A stretch of DNA of 38,818 nt from Planctomycetota bacterium (GCA_023417655.1 JAEZFD010000017.1:1-38818), one strand, 5' to 3'; counted from the first letter of the stretch, positions 18,975 through 28,794 are shown. Made by a program: numbers and translations. The notes: generated by a model not told the origin, from the letters alone.

Positions 18975-19145
18975 AAACCCTGGCGGGCCGTATTCTGACT
19001 CACGAATCAAACAGTCTTCGACCGCCTTCCCACGAACTTTGTCGCAGTGGCAAATTAGCCGAAGACCTTTTCGCATACAGCGGCGGTCCCGTGCCGGAAT
19101 CTCACCGGCTTCCTGTCCGTTCCTGAGAACGAACGCCCGTCAGGG
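18975..19145 (-). ncRNA. Cobalamin riboswitch upstream of a DUF1559 gene
   Basis: Read on the minus strand the aptamer core is clear: GGAAGCCGGTGAGATTCCGG (about 19113-19094), ACCGCCGCTGTATGC, GCCACTGCGACAAAGTTCG then TGGGAAGGCGGTC, and GTGAGTCAGAATACGGCCCG plus CC, the B12-box region, near 19003-18982. A promoter sits immediately upstream and a terminator-like hairpin downstream. The next gene on this strand is the DUF1559 gene at 18785, about 190 bases away. The pattern fits the cobalamin family (RF00174) better than any other riboswitch I know. Ends are approximate. Confidence 0.93.
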
Positions 19146-19152
19146 AACAGAG

Positions 19153-19180
19153 AGTGTAGAACTTATCCTGAGACAATCAA
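19153..19180 (-). promoter_or_regulatory. Promoter of the riboswitch-DUF1559 transcript
   Basis: On the minus strand TTGATT (19180-19175) and TACACT (19158-19153) are 16 bases apart. The predicted start, near 19145, is at the beginning of the cobalamin riboswitch. The -10 is imperfect. Confidence 0.5.
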
Positions 19181-19681
19181 GCTGAACATTTGGAATCACG
19201 GAAGAGCGATGGATCGGAGAAGGCCGAAGGCACAAGCGGAAGATTCCTCTTGTCGGAGGTGTGCGTGCTCCAGTCCCACATCCGTTTTCCTCGCGTTGGT
19301 CAGTTTGAAGCTCTGCAGTCGCTTTCAGTAGGTTCATGCTGAAGGGCGGGCCTCCGGCGACGTATTCCAACATCTGGATTCCGGCAGACCCCTCCGATAG
19401 GTGAGACGTGGAGTGCGAACTCCCTCAACGCTGGGAAACTTGATTGCACATGCTGACGGGGAAAAGGGTTCCAGTGGTTTACCGCAGGTGAGCATCTCCA
19501 TGTCGTGCCGAAAGGGCCTCGCAATTTTCAGTTTGCGGGGGCGCTTGCAGAGATTGGGGCAACGCAGCGTGTCCTCTGCTTCATTGATGAAAAATTGATA
19601 TCAGCAACGCATCTCTTTACCCCTTTTTGATGTCCTCGTGGATCTAATTCCTTCTCGAAGTGCTCTTCTGAAGGAATTGAA
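19181..19681. other. Gap upstream of the kdp operon
   Basis: No gene is supported here. A strong hairpin, CCTCGCAA at 19517-19524 pairing with TTGCGGGG at 19533-19540 (one G-T pair), lies 140 bases before the operon. A possible -35 TTGATA and a poor -10 lie near 19587-19615. This stretch should include the divergent promoter regions of the DUF1559 transcript and the kdp operon and any KdpE binding site, but I could not identify an operator by eye. Confidence 0.4.
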
Positions 19682-19774
19682 ATGGACATGATCTGGCTGG
19701 GGGCGGGCACAGCTTTCTTTGCTGTCTCCTACGGACTGGTTCTCTTGCTCTCACGACTGAAAGCGGAGGACTGA
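19682..19774 (+). CDS. Small single-span membrane protein before kdpF
   Basis: A 30-residue open frame, too short for the usual cut-offs: it begins MDMIWLGAGTAFFAVSYGLV and ends LLSRLKAED, so it has one membrane helix and a short charged tail. GAAGGAATTGAA just upstream includes an AAGGA ribosome binding site. It ends two bases before kdpF. Similar short membrane ORFs precede kdpF in other bacteria as I recall, so it is likely a real accessory peptide of the potassium pump. Function unknown. Confidence 0.7.
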   Translation: MDMIWLGAGTAFFAVSYGLVLLLSRLKAED

Positions 19775-19776
19775 AG

Positions 19777-19869
19777 ATGGACTGGACCACGATTGTTTCG
19801 CTGATCGTTACCGGCGGTCTGGCGATTTACCTTGCTGTCGCTCTTCTGGCTCCGGAGACGTTCTCATGA
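19777..19869 (+). CDS. kdpF: KdpF, small subunit of the potassium-transporting ATPase
   Basis: A 30-residue peptide with a single membrane helix (IVSLIVTGGLAIYLAVALLA) ending PETFS, typical in size and sequence of KdpF, which stabilises the KdpABC complex in the inner membrane. GGAGGACTGAAG precedes the ATG and overlaps the end of the preceding small ORF. Its stop overlaps the kdpA start (ATGA at 19866-19869), which indicates translational coupling. Confidence 0.85.
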   Translation: MDWTTIVSLIVTGGLAIYLAVALLAPETFS

Positions 19870-21614
19870 CTTTCGATTCACTCACTCAGATCGCTCTCTT
19901 TGTGGGAGTCTTGCTGGTCTGTGCCAGGCCATTGGGGAGTTACATTGCCAGAGTGTTCACCGAACCGGCGAATCTCGCTGGAGGGCACGTTGAATTTCCG
20001 GAACGGATGTTCGCTCGCTACTGCGGATTTGACTGCAACACGGAAATGAACTGGCTGCAGTATGCGGCGGCGGTGATCGCCTTTAGTTTCGTCAGCTTTC
20101 TGAGCGTCTATTTCGTTCAGAGATTTCAGGCACCACTCCCCTTTAACCCGGAGCAACTGGGGGCGGTGTCACCGGATTCGGCTTTCAACACCTCTGTGAG
20201 CTTTGTCACCAACACGAACTGGCAAGGCTATAGCGGAGAACTCACGATGAGTTATCTGACTCAAATGCTGGTATTGACGACTCAGAACTTTGTTTCTGCT
20301 GGCGTGGGCTTGGCCGTGCTGATTGCGCTGATCCGTGGTTTCACCCGTCAGTCGAGCTGCACCATCGGCAATTTTTGGATCGATCTGGCCCGAGGGACAC
20401 TCTATGTGCTCTTGCCGTTGTCACTCGTTCTGGCGGTCGTTCTTGTCTCGCAAGGAGTGGTTCAGACGTTCGGCGCTGCTCCCGAAGTGACGCTTCTTGA
20501 ACCAGTCATCGACTCGGATGGGAAGAAGATCACTGCGCAGCGGATTGCTGTGGGACCTGCCGCCTCCCAGATCGCGATCAAGCAGCTTGGAACGAACGGT
20601 GGCGGCTTTTTCAATGCCAACTCGGCCCATCCACTGGAGAACCCGACACCGTTCTCGAACTTCCTCGAAGTGCTGGCGATCCTCCTCATCCCAGCCGCTC
20701 TCTGCTTCACGTTTGGGGAGATGGTCGGCAACTCCCGCCAGGGATGGGCCATCTATCTCGCGATGTCGGCCATCTTTGTCCCCCTGCTGCTGATTACAGT
20801 GTTCGCAGAACAGCAGGGCAATCCAATTCTCAATCGGCTTGGAATCGAACAGGTTGCTACTGACTCCCAGTCGGGTGGAAACATGGAGGGGAAAGAAACC
20901 CGATTGGGAGTCGCGAATTCTGCAATCTGGGCCGTTGTCACAACTGCAGCATCGAATGGTTCCGTCAATGCGATGCATGATTCGTTTACTCCACTGGGAG
21001 GGCTGATTCCCTTGTGGCTGATGCAGCTGGGGGAAGTCGTCTTCGGCGGCGTCGGCTCCGGGCTTTATGGAATGCTGATATTTGCCATTATCGCGGTCTT
21101 CATTGTCGGCCAGATGGTTGGCCGAACGCCTGAGTACCTCGGAAAGAAGATCGGGGCGTTTGAGATGAAAATGGCCTCACTCGCGATTTTGCTTCCCTGT
21201 GCGACGGTGCTGGTCGGAACCGCGATCGCCGTCGTTGTACCAGCTGGCCGAGAAACGATTTTCAACCCCGGCGCACATGGATTCAGCGAGGTTCTCTATG
21301 CGTTTTCATCAACGTCCAACAACAACGGCAGTGCGTTTGCGGGACTCGGAGCGAACACGCCGTTCTACAATGGAGCCTTGGGGCTAGCGATGCTGATCGG
21401 GCGATTCTGGGTGATGCTCCCTGTCCTGGCGATTGCCGGTTCGCTGGCTGCCAAGAAAGTCGTTCCGGCTGGTCCGGGGACGCTCCCCACCGACACTCCC
21501 CTGTTCGTCACGATGTTGGTCGCAGTCGTGATCGTCGTCGGAGCGTTGAGTTTTTTCCCAGCGCTGGCCTTAGGACCAATTGTCGAACACTTTCAGCTCT
21601 CGACGATGAAGTAG
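19866..21614 (+). CDS. kdpA: Potassium-transporting ATPase, channel subunit A
   Basis: A 582-residue polytopic membrane protein of normal KdpA length; it forms the K+ channel-like pathway of the Kdp pump. The four selectivity-filter-like repeats are visible: TNTNWQGYSGE, GTNGGGFFNANSAHPLENP, ASNGSVNAMHDSFTPLGG and SSTSNNNGSAFAGLG. The N terminus (TQIALFVGVLLVCARPLGSY) matches the family. The start overlaps the kdpF stop. Expected to be induced under K+ limitation by KdpDE encoded downstream. Confidence 0.98.
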   Translation: MTFDSLTQIALFVGVLLVCARPLGSYIARVFTEPANLAGGHVEFPERMFARYCGFDCNTEMNWLQYAAAVIAFSFVSFLSVYFVQRFQAPLPFNPEQLGAVSPDSAFNTSVSFVTNTNWQGYSGELTMSYLTQMLVLTTQNFVSAGVGLAVLIALIRGFTRQSSCTIGNFWIDLARGTLYVLLPLSLVLAVVLVSQGVVQTFGAAPEVTLLEPVIDSDGKKITAQRIAVGPAASQIAIKQLGTNGGGFFNANSAHPLENPTPFSNFLEVLAILLIPAALCFTFGEMVGNSRQGWAIYLAMSAIFVPLLLITVFAEQQGNPILNRLGIEQVATDSQSGGNMEGKETRLGVANSAIWAVVTTAASNGSVNAMHDSFTPLGGLIPLWLMQLGEVVFGGVGSGLYGMLIFAIIAVFIVGQMVGRTPEYLGKKIGAFEMKMASLAILLPCATVLVGTAIAVVVPAGRETIFNPGAHGFSEVLYAFSSTSNNNGSAFAGLGANTPFYNGALGLAMLIGRFWVMLPVLAIAGSLAAKKVVPAGPGTLPTDTPLFVTMLVAVVIVVGALSFFPALALGPIVEHFQLSTMK

Positions 21615-21624
21615 GAATCCACAG

Positions 21625-23688
21625 ATGTCAAAACCATCGGCACAACTTTTCAATCAGACTGTCATCACCGAAGCGATCGTTTCTTCTTTCCGAAAGCTCG
21701 ATCCTCGAGTTCAGCTCCGCAACCCGGTGATGTTTGCTGTTTATGTGGGGAGCGTGCTGACGACGTTGTTCTGGATCAACTCCCTGACAACAATGGCGAA
21801 TGAATCCTCGTGGTTTACTTTTGGAGTTTCAATCTGGCTCTGGCTCACAGTCCTATTTGCCAATTTCGCGGAAGCGATTGCCGAAGGACATGGCAAGGCT
21901 CAGGCAGCGTCGCTGAAGAGGAGTCGATCCACCGTCACCGCCCATCGGCTGGCCTCCCCGACAGACCATCAAGCGACGGAAATCTCCGCAGCAGAACTTA
22001 AGAAGGGGGACTTCGTCATCGTCAAGGCGGGCGAAACGGTCCCGGCGGACGGAGAAGTGATCGACGGCGTGGCATCTGTCGATGAAAGTGCCATCACAGG
22101 CGAGAGTGCACCGGTCGTCAGAGAAAGCGGAGGCGATCGCAGCTCTGTCACGGGCGGAACCCGTGTGATCTCTGACTGGCTGGTGATTCAGGTAAAGACT
22201 CTGCCCGGAGAAAGCTTTCTGGATCGCATGATTGCGATGGTAGAAGGGGCGAAACGCCAGAAGACTCCAAATGAGATCGCCCTGGCGATTTTGCTGTCAG
22301 CACTCACATTGATCTTCCTGCTGGTGGTGGCCACGCTCCTCCCCTACTCGGTCTACAGCGTCCAAGCTTCCGGACAGGGACGGGCCATCAGCCTGACGGT
22401 TCTCATCGCACTGTTTGTCTGCCTGGCGCCGACCACGATCGGAGCATTATTGTCGGCAATCGGCATTGCCGGGATGAATCGACTCAGCCAGACGAACGTC
22501 ATTGCGATGTCCGGACGAGCGGTCGAAGCTGCCGGCGATGTCGACGTGCTGCTGCTAGACAAGACAGGGACCATCACCCTGGGAAACAGGCAGGCGACAG
22601 GTTTTGTTGCTGCTGACGGCGTTGAAGAGAAAGAGTTGGCAGAAACAGCGCACCTCGCTTCTCTGGCGGACGAGACCGCGGAAGGGCGCAGCATTGCCGT
22701 GCTGGCGAAGAAGCAGTTCGGGCTGCGGGGACGGGACTTCGAGCGGATTAAACCTCATTTCGTTCCATTTACCGCCCGCACACGCATGAGTGGTGTGACC
22801 ATCGATGGGGTGGAGATCCGGAAAGGGGCAGCTGAAGCCGTCGAATTCCATGTCCGAATGCGAGGGGGAACTTTCCCGGATGATGTCAAGAAGATCGTCC
22901 AGCAGATTGCAAAAGCCGGCGGAACCCCGTTGGCCGTCAGTCGAGACGCTCGGGTTCTCGGGGTGATTGAGCTCAAGGATATCATCAAAGGAGGGATCAA
23001 GGAGCGATTTGCTGAACTGAGACAAATGGGAATCAAGACGGTCATGATTACTGGAGACAATCCCCTCACAGCCGCAGCGATTGCTGCCGAAGCGGGAGTG
23101 GATGACTTTCTGGCAGAAGCGACGCCCGAAGCCAAGCTCGCACTGATTCGGGATTATCAGAAAGGAGGTCGACTGGTCGCCATGACCGGGGATGGAACCA
23201 ACGATTCCCCGGCACTGGCCCAGGCTGACGTTGCGGTGGCGATGAACAGCGGGACACAGGCCGCCAAAGAGGCCGGCAATATGGTCGATCTCGATTCGAA
23301 TCCCACGAAACTGATCGAGATCGTCAACATTGGCAAGCAGCTCCTCATGACACGTGGATCGCTCACCACGTTTAGCATTGCCAACGATGTTGCCAAGTAT
23401 TTTGCAATCCTTCCGGCAGCGTTTGCCGCGACGTACCCCGCACTCAAGGCGCTGGACCTCATGCAGCTGACGTCCCCGGCCAGTGCCATCCTGTCGGCAG
23501 TGATCTTCAATGCACTGATCATCATTGCTCTGGTGCCACTGGCACTGAGAGGCGTGGCCTATCGTCCTGTCGGCGCGGCTCAGTTGCTGCGAAACAACCT
23601 GCTGGTCTATGGAGTCGGTGGACTGATCGTCCCTTTCATTGGAATCAAACTAATTGACCTACTGCTCTTCACGGTTGGTCTGGCCTGA
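21625..23688 (+). CDS. kdpB: Potassium-transporting P-type ATPase, subunit B
   Basis: A 687-residue P-type ATPase that hydrolyses ATP to drive K+ uptake through KdpA. The phosphorylation motif DKTGTITLGN has D312 as the phosphorylated residue. Also present are the actuator TGES motif, the hinge MTGDGTNDSPALAQADVAVA, and the KdpB-specific MVEGAKRQKTPNEIALAILL. The N terminus QLFNQTVITEAIVSSFRKLD is typical. Spacing to kdpA is ten bases. No frame break or missing motif was seen. Confidence 0.98.
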   Translation: MSKPSAQLFNQTVITEAIVSSFRKLDPRVQLRNPVMFAVYVGSVLTTLFWINSLTTMANESSWFTFGVSIWLWLTVLFANFAEAIAEGHGKAQAASLKRSRSTVTAHRLASPTDHQATEISAAELKKGDFVIVKAGETVPADGEVIDGVASVDESAITGESAPVVRESGGDRSSVTGGTRVISDWLVIQVKTLPGESFLDRMIAMVEGAKRQKTPNEIALAILLSALTLIFLLVVATLLPYSVYSVQASGQGRAISLTVLIALFVCLAPTTIGALLSAIGIAGMNRLSQTNVIAMSGRAVEAAGDVDVLLLDKTGTITLGNRQATGFVAADGVEEKELAETAHLASLADETAEGRSIAVLAKKQFGLRGRDFERIKPHFVPFTARTRMSGVTIDGVEIRKGAAEAVEFHVRMRGGTFPDDVKKIVQQIAKAGGTPLAVSRDARVLGVIELKDIIKGGIKERFAELRQMGIKTVMITGDNPLTAAAIAAEAGVDDFLAEATPEAKLALIRDYQKGGRLVAMTGDGTNDSPALAQADVAVAMNSGTQAAKEAGNMVDLDSNPTKLIEIVNIGKQLLMTRGSLTTFSIANDVAKYFAILPAAFAATYPALKALDLMQLTSPASAILSAVIFNALIIIALVPLALRGVAYRPVGAAQLLRNNLLVYGVGGLIVPFIGIKLIDLLLFTVGLA

Positions 23689-23729
23689 TCCACCAAGCGA
23701 CTCCATACAGAACACAAGGAAAACTCACA

Positions 23730-24437
23730 ATGTTTCAACAACTTCGAATTGCGATATTAATGCTGATCGGCCTCACCATTCTCACGGGCGTCATTTATCC
23801 GCTCATTGTGACCGTAGTTGCTCAAGTCGTGTTTCCACATCAGGCAAATGGCAGTCTTACATTGCGAGGGAAAGTGGCCATCGGTTCCGACTTGATCGGA
23901 CAACAGTTTACTCGTCCGGACTATTTCTGGGGACGACTCTCTGCAACCTCCCCTGTCCCTTACAATGCAGCAGCCTCCAGCGGATCAAACTACGGTCCGC
24001 TGCATCCCGCTCTGAAAGACGCAGCGGAAGCCCGGGTGACAGAACTCCGAAAATGGAAGGCTTCTGCCTCGAAAGTGCCCGTTGATCTCGTCACTGCCTC
24101 TGGAAGCGGACTTGACCCTCACATTTCGATCGCTGCTGCTGAGTTTCAGGTTCCTCGAATTGCCCAACTGCGAAACATGCCAGAGGCCGACGTCACGAGA
24201 CTGATCCGCCAACACAGTTCTGGCCGACAGTTCGGAATTCTGGGAGAGGCAAAAGTCCACGTTCTCCGATTGAACCTCGCTCTGGATCGTGCACAGGCCA
24301 TTCAGCCCAGAGGTTCGCTCAATGGTCCGCAGGATGAAATGGCCCTGTCCGGATCGAGTTCAATCCGGATCCAAGTGGCGCCAGTCGGGGACTCAATTGC
24401 TTCAACGCATTCAGTCGAAAGTCAAAACGCAAATTGA
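23730..24437 (+). CDS. kdpC: Potassium-transporting ATPase, subunit C
   Basis: A 235-residue protein with one N-terminal membrane helix (ILMLIGLTILTGVIYPLIV) and a periplasmic domain carrying family blocks IGQQFTRPDYFWGRLSATSP, VPYNAAASSGSNYGP and VPRIAQLRN. It is needed to assemble and activate KdpAB. The family core ends around VHVLRLNLALD; a further tail of about 45 residues, rich in Ser, Gln and Asn, is longer than in most KdpC. AAGGAAA lies eight bases before the ATG, 41 bases after kdpB. Confidence 0.96.
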   Translation: MFQQLRIAILMLIGLTILTGVIYPLIVTVVAQVVFPHQANGSLTLRGKVAIGSDLIGQQFTRPDYFWGRLSATSPVPYNAAASSGSNYGPLHPALKDAAEARVTELRKWKASASKVPVDLVTASGSGLDPHISIAAAEFQVPRIAQLRNMPEADVTRLIRQHSSGRQFGILGEAKVHVLRLNLALDRAQAIQPRGSLNGPQDEMALSGSSSIRIQVAPVGDSIASTHSVESQNAN

Positions 24438-24587
24438 ATCCCGCCCTTCGTGGGGTGAGAATGCGAAGAACGAATTCCCTGCTGCGGGTGCTACTGAGAT
24501 AATTCGTGTAAAATCTCCTCAGCTGAGCGCTGGTATCCGCAGCGGGGTTCTCAGAAGCCATCACGACGGACATTTCTCCGCATAGAT

Positions 24588-27281
24588 ATGACTCCTGTAC
24601 CCCTCCCCAATCCTGATGCACTGCTGGCAGAACTCCAGAATGCGAAGTATTTGGAAGCGCGCGGTGCACTCCGGATTTTCTTCGGGTATGCGGCCGGGGT
24701 TGGCAAGACCTATTCCATGCTGCAGGCGGCGCGACAGGCAATAAAGGAAGGCCGGGAAGTCGTCGTCGGATATGTCGAGCCGCATGGAAGAGCCGATACA
24801 GAGGCGCTGCTGGAAGGATTTGAAACACTTCCGCTGCTCGAAACTCTGTATCGAGGAGTCCCTCTGAGAGAGTTCGACGTCGATGCCGCTCTTGCCCGAG
24901 ATCCAGAAATAATTCTTGTTGATGAACTGGCCCATACGAACGCACCGGGTTGTCGCCATGAAAAGCGATGGCAGGATATCAATGAGATTCTTGAGGCGGG
25001 AATCGATGTCTGGACGACATTGAATGTTCAGCACATTGAAAGCCTGAATGATGTGATTGGCCAAATCACAGGAGTGATCGTCCAGGAGACGATTCCCGAT
25101 CATGTCTTCGAGAAAGCCGAGAATCTCGAACTCATCGACATCACCCCGGATGAACTGCTGCTTCGTCTCAAGGCTGGCAAAGTCTATGCCTCGCAACAGG
25201 CCGAGCAGGCGATTCAGAATTTTTTCCAGAAAGCGAATCTGACCGCCCTGCGGGAACTGTCACTTCGTCAGGTGGCAGACCGGGTTCACGATGATGTAGA
25301 AGCGGACCGGCGTTCCCGGTCAGTGAATCAACCGTGGGGCACAGTTGATCGATTGCTGGTCTGTATCGGTCCCAGCCCGACGACTGCTCGTGTGATTCGA
25401 ACGGCCAGGCGGATGGCGACGGCTCTCCGCGCTTCCTGGATTGCGGTCTCCATTGATCTCACGGGACAAAAGCTGCCCGCTCGCTCTCAGGAGCAGATTG
25501 CTCAGCACTTTCAGCTGGCCGAGCAGCTGGGGGCCGAGACGATGACGCTGGCGGGGGAGAGTTTCACAGAGGCAATTCTTGAACTCGCCCGTGCTCGAAA
25601 TGTCACAAAGATTCTGATCGGAAAGACAAAGCAGCCACACTGGAGACGATTCCTCTTCGGGACGGTGGTCGACGATTTGCTCGAACAGAGCGGGGAGATC
25701 GATGTCTATGTCATCCATGGAAAAGACGACAATCTCCCTAATTCTTCGGTCAAAGCTTCCAGCTCTCATCTCGATCGAAGACACTTTCTCGAGTCCGCTT
25801 TCACAGTCATCGCAGCGGGCTGCATGGCCGCTTGCCTGCGGTCACTTCAGATCGCGGATGCCGAAGCCAATACGGTGATGCTCTTTCTTGCAGGAGTCGC
25901 CTGGACAGCGTTTCGTTATGGCCGTGTGCCTGCCGTTTTCAGTAGTGTCCTTGCCGTCCTGATGTTTGACTTTTTCTTCGTTCCACCGCTGTATACGTTT
26001 GCCACAGCCGATACTCAATACGCCGTCACTTTCACCGTGATGCTGGCGATCGGGCTGGTCATCAGCACATTGACATCGCGTCTTCGCGCGCAGGTCGAGC
26101 GTTCCCGACAACGAGAAAGACGGACCTCAGCGCTATTTGACGTGGGGAAACAGCTCAGCTCACTCTCCGGGACCACCTTTCTGGTGAACGCTGCGGGCAG
26201 CAAATTGAACGAGATCACAAAGGGAGAGATCTGCATCTACCTTTCTCGTCCAACGACTCCTGCGGAATTGGCGTTCGGAGAGAATTCTTCCATCGCGCGC
26301 CATGCGGTGAGCCAGCCGGCGGCTCAATGGGTGATCGACCACGAACAGATTGCAGGGGCAGGTTCAAACACCTTGCCGAATGCGATTGCGGTCTTCTTTC
26401 CGATGATCGGTTCCCAGAAGACGATGGGAGCAGTCGGCATTCGAACTCATCAGACTGCGGCCTTACTGGACCTTGATCAGCGCCGATTTATTGAAGCATG
26501 TGTCAACCAACTCGCTCTTTCTCTGGAACGAGATCAGTTGGCGATCGATGCCACGACAGCCCACATTCAAGCGGAAACTGAACGGGTTCGCAGCAGTCTC
26601 CTCAGCAGTGTGTCACACGATCTGAAAACGCCCTTGGCAGCGATTGCGGGGGCGACCAGCAGCCTGTTGCAAAGTTCAACGCTGGATGAACGAGTTCGTC
26701 GACAACTGCTGGAGTCGATTGGTGAAGAAGCAAATCGGCTCAATAGGCTGCTCGAAAACATTCTGCAGATGTCAAAGCTGGACGCCGGTGCGACAACGCC
26801 CCAAATGCAATGGCACCTGCTGGAGGAAATCGTCGGCAGCGCTCTGCGTCGGATGCAGGGGGAACTCGACCAGCATCCAGTTGAACTGAATTTTCCTGAC
26901 AGCCTCCCATTGACCTTTGTCGACGGCCTGCTGCTCGAACAGGTCTTTGTCAATCTCCTGGAAAATTCCGTCCGCCATACACCCGTTGGGACACGCGTAC
27001 GCGTCAGCGCATTCGCTGAAAACGATCTCGTCAGAGTGAGCGTGTCCGACAACGGTCCAGGAATCCCCGTCGGGTCAGAGGAGAAAATCTTTAACCGGTT
27101 TTATCGGGCATCTCCAAACCCCGATAGCGGTCGAGGAAGCGGACTGGGACTCGCGATCTGCCGGGCCATCGTCAAAGCGCATGGGGGGACCATTACCGCC
27201 GCGACTCTCCCGCAAGGAGGAACTGAGTTCGTGATTCGGCTTCCGCTGAGGAAGGATGCTCCACGGATTCAAGTTGAGTAG
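24588..27281 (+). CDS. kdpD: Osmosensitive K+ sensor histidine kinase
   Basis: An 897-residue KdpD. Domains in order: an N-terminal KdpD sensor domain with a Walker A (GYAAGVGKTYSML, residues 33-45) and DELAHTNAPGCRHEKRWQDI; a universal-stress-protein-like domain with RLLVCIGPSPTTARVIRTA; a four-helix DUF4118 membrane region (about 405-500); a GAF-like segment; a HisKA dimerisation domain with the phospho-acceptor H677 in SVSHDLKTPLAAI; and an HATPase domain with NLLENSVRHTPVG and GRGSGLGLAI. It senses K+ or turgor and phosphorylates KdpE. A 150-base spacer separates it from kdpC, so it may have its own promoter. Confidence 0.97.
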   Translation: MTPVPLPNPDALLAELQNAKYLEARGALRIFFGYAAGVGKTYSMLQAARQAIKEGREVVVGYVEPHGRADTEALLEGFETLPLLETLYRGVPLREFDVDAALARDPEIILVDELAHTNAPGCRHEKRWQDINEILEAGIDVWTTLNVQHIESLNDVIGQITGVIVQETIPDHVFEKAENLELIDITPDELLLRLKAGKVYASQQAEQAIQNFFQKANLTALRELSLRQVADRVHDDVEADRRSRSVNQPWGTVDRLLVCIGPSPTTARVIRTARRMATALRASWIAVSIDLTGQKLPARSQEQIAQHFQLAEQLGAETMTLAGESFTEAILELARARNVTKILIGKTKQPHWRRFLFGTVVDDLLEQSGEIDVYVIHGKDDNLPNSSVKASSSHLDRRHFLESAFTVIAAGCMAACLRSLQIADAEANTVMLFLAGVAWTAFRYGRVPAVFSSVLAVLMFDFFFVPPLYTFATADTQYAVTFTVMLAIGLVISTLTSRLRAQVERSRQRERRTSALFDVGKQLSSLSGTTFLVNAAGSKLNEITKGEICIYLSRPTTPAELAFGENSSIARHAVSQPAAQWVIDHEQIAGAGSNTLPNAIAVFFPMIGSQKTMGAVGIRTHQTAALLDLDQRRFIEACVNQLALSLERDQLAIDATTAHIQAETERVRSSLLSSVSHDLKTPLAAIAGATSSLLQSSTLDERVRRQLLESIGEEANRLNRLLENILQMSKLDAGATTPQMQWHLLEEIVGSALRRMQGELDQHPVELNFPDSLPLTFVDGLLLEQVFVNLLENSVRHTPVGTRVRVSAFAENDLVRVSVSDNGPGIPVGSEEKIFNRFYRASPNPDSGRGSGLGLAICRAIVKAHGGTITAATLPQGGTEFVIRLPLRKDAPRIQVE

Positions 27282-27290
27282 AATCGTCCC

Positions 27291-27980
27291 ATGGACGGCG
27301 AGCATCACATTCTGATCATCGAAGATGAGCAGCCAATCAGGCGGTTCCTTCGGGCCTCTCTTTCGAGCGATGGATATCTCATCACCGAAGCGATCTCCGG
27401 ACAGGATGGCCTGAAAAGAGCAATTCGGCAGCCTCCTGATTTAGTGATACTGGACTTGGGCCTCCCGGACCTGGATGGACAGGAGGTGCTTGAGCGACTC
27501 CGGGAATGGTGCTCCGCTCCAATCATCATTCTTTCTGCCAGGGATCAGGAGTCGCAAAAAATTCAGGCACTCGACCATGGCGCAGATGACTATCTCACGA
27601 AGCCGTTTGGGGTTGGCGAACTGCTCGCCCGCATCCGGGCAGCCCTGCGACACGTCCACCAACACGGTCAGCAGTCCACGATATTGACGTCGGGTGATCT
27701 GCGAGTCGACCTGACTTCTCGTTTAGTCTTCCGCGAAAACATTGAGGTCCATCTGACTCCGCTGGAATATAAACTCCTCGTGACAATGCTCAAGCACCAG
27801 GGAAAGGTTTTGACTCACCGATTCTTATTGCGAGAAGTCTGGGGACCTCAAGATTCCCACGAGAACTATTACCTTCGAGTCTTCGTTAACAGCCTGAGAA
27901 AGAAACTGGAACCCGACTCCGCTCGCCCCCGGTATATTCTTACAGAACAAGGAGTCGGATACCGATTTGCTTCCGTTTGA
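27291..27980 (+). CDS. kdpE: Response regulator of the kdp operon
   Basis: A 229-residue OmpR/PhoB-type regulator. The receiver domain has acidic residues E11-D12, phospho-acceptor D55 (LVILDLGLPDLDG) and K104 (DYLTKPFG). The C-terminal winged helix contains LTPLEYKLLVTMLKHQGKVL and ILTEQGVGYRFASV, matching KdpE. It lies nine bases after kdpD and should activate the promoter upstream of the small ORF and kdpF. Confidence 0.96.
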   Translation: MDGEHHILIIEDEQPIRRFLRASLSSDGYLITEAISGQDGLKRAIRQPPDLVILDLGLPDLDGQEVLERLREWCSAPIIILSARDQESQKIQALDHGADDYLTKPFGVGELLARIRAALRHVHQHGQQSTILTSGDLRVDLTSRLVFRENIEVHLTPLEYKLLVTMLKHQGKVLTHRFLLREVWGPQDSHENYYLRVFVNSLRKKLEPDSARPRYILTEQGVGYRFASV

Positions 27981-28794
27981 CACGGTGTGGACAAAGCGAG
28001 CCAAACGGGATGCATCCTCACGAGCGACATCGCAGATATCGGATCGCCGCGCAACTCTTAGCCGATGTTCCCCGGGAAAGCGAGGTCGAGGCAGACATCC
28101 GGTAGCCCGGCCGATGTCCGTGGATCTGAATGGTGACAGTCCTCGTCCGGGCCTGCGTCCGATGCCCGGAATCTCGTGAAAATTCCTCGAGCGAGGTACA
28201 TTCAGGACAGTCAGAGTCATCCATCATCACCGTCCCTCTCTGCCGAAGCCGACCTGTGCAAACTCTGACTAACTCCTGCCGTTTTTAGAAGTTTTCATCT
28301 TCTGGCGCTGACAGTGTCTGTATGAGCCAACCCTCCAGCACGGCGCCCCTTCTGGAGGTCACCTCTTTGTCGCAGTGGACTGCCTGCAAGGATGTTGCGC
28401 CCTGATCGCGTTGTTTCAGTCGCAGATGGCTAAGTCGAGGAGTTGGAAGCCTCACCGAGAGGTAGCGTTCGGAGCTGGCTGCAGAAAAGACTCAAGGAAA
28501 AGGGCGAAGGCAGACGCTGGCCGACGGACTGGTACATGTGTTCCTTGAATCGCACTAATGTCGCCGCGTCCTCGGAGAAGAATGAGCGGACCCTGTTCAT
28601 CAAAGCAGCACTCCGAATCCTGGTCTATGCTCTGAGGCGGTAGAGAGTGGTGATATTAATCTGTCGTGAAACGGCCTCTTCTTTGAAAATGGGAAGACGT
28701 CAAGGAGGACTGATCGCTACGTCCTCGCCACCCAGAATTGAGTCGTTCATCAGTCGATCCGCGTTTGCCAGGGCGCTCTGTCGAACAAGCTCCT
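27981..28794. other. 814-base gap after kdpE
   Basis: I cannot support a gene in this region, which separates kdpE from the stop of the minus-strand gene at 28795. Short open frames on both strands lack family motifs. One 7-bp hairpin, CCTCCAG at 28332-28338 pairing with CTGGAGG at 28352-28358, lies in the middle. It might contain decayed genes or a non-coding transcript, but nothing specific is visible. Confidence 0.35.

Noticed and set aside
19181..19681. c-di-AMP (ydaO-type) riboswitch before the kdp operon
   Set aside because: I looked because this class often controls K+ transport, but the conserved core was not found on the plus strand.
28321..28403. Short frame beginning MSQPSSTAPLLEVTSLS, like an ABC ATPase start
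   Set aside because: It stops after 27 residues, and no Walker A or other ABC motif follows in any frame.
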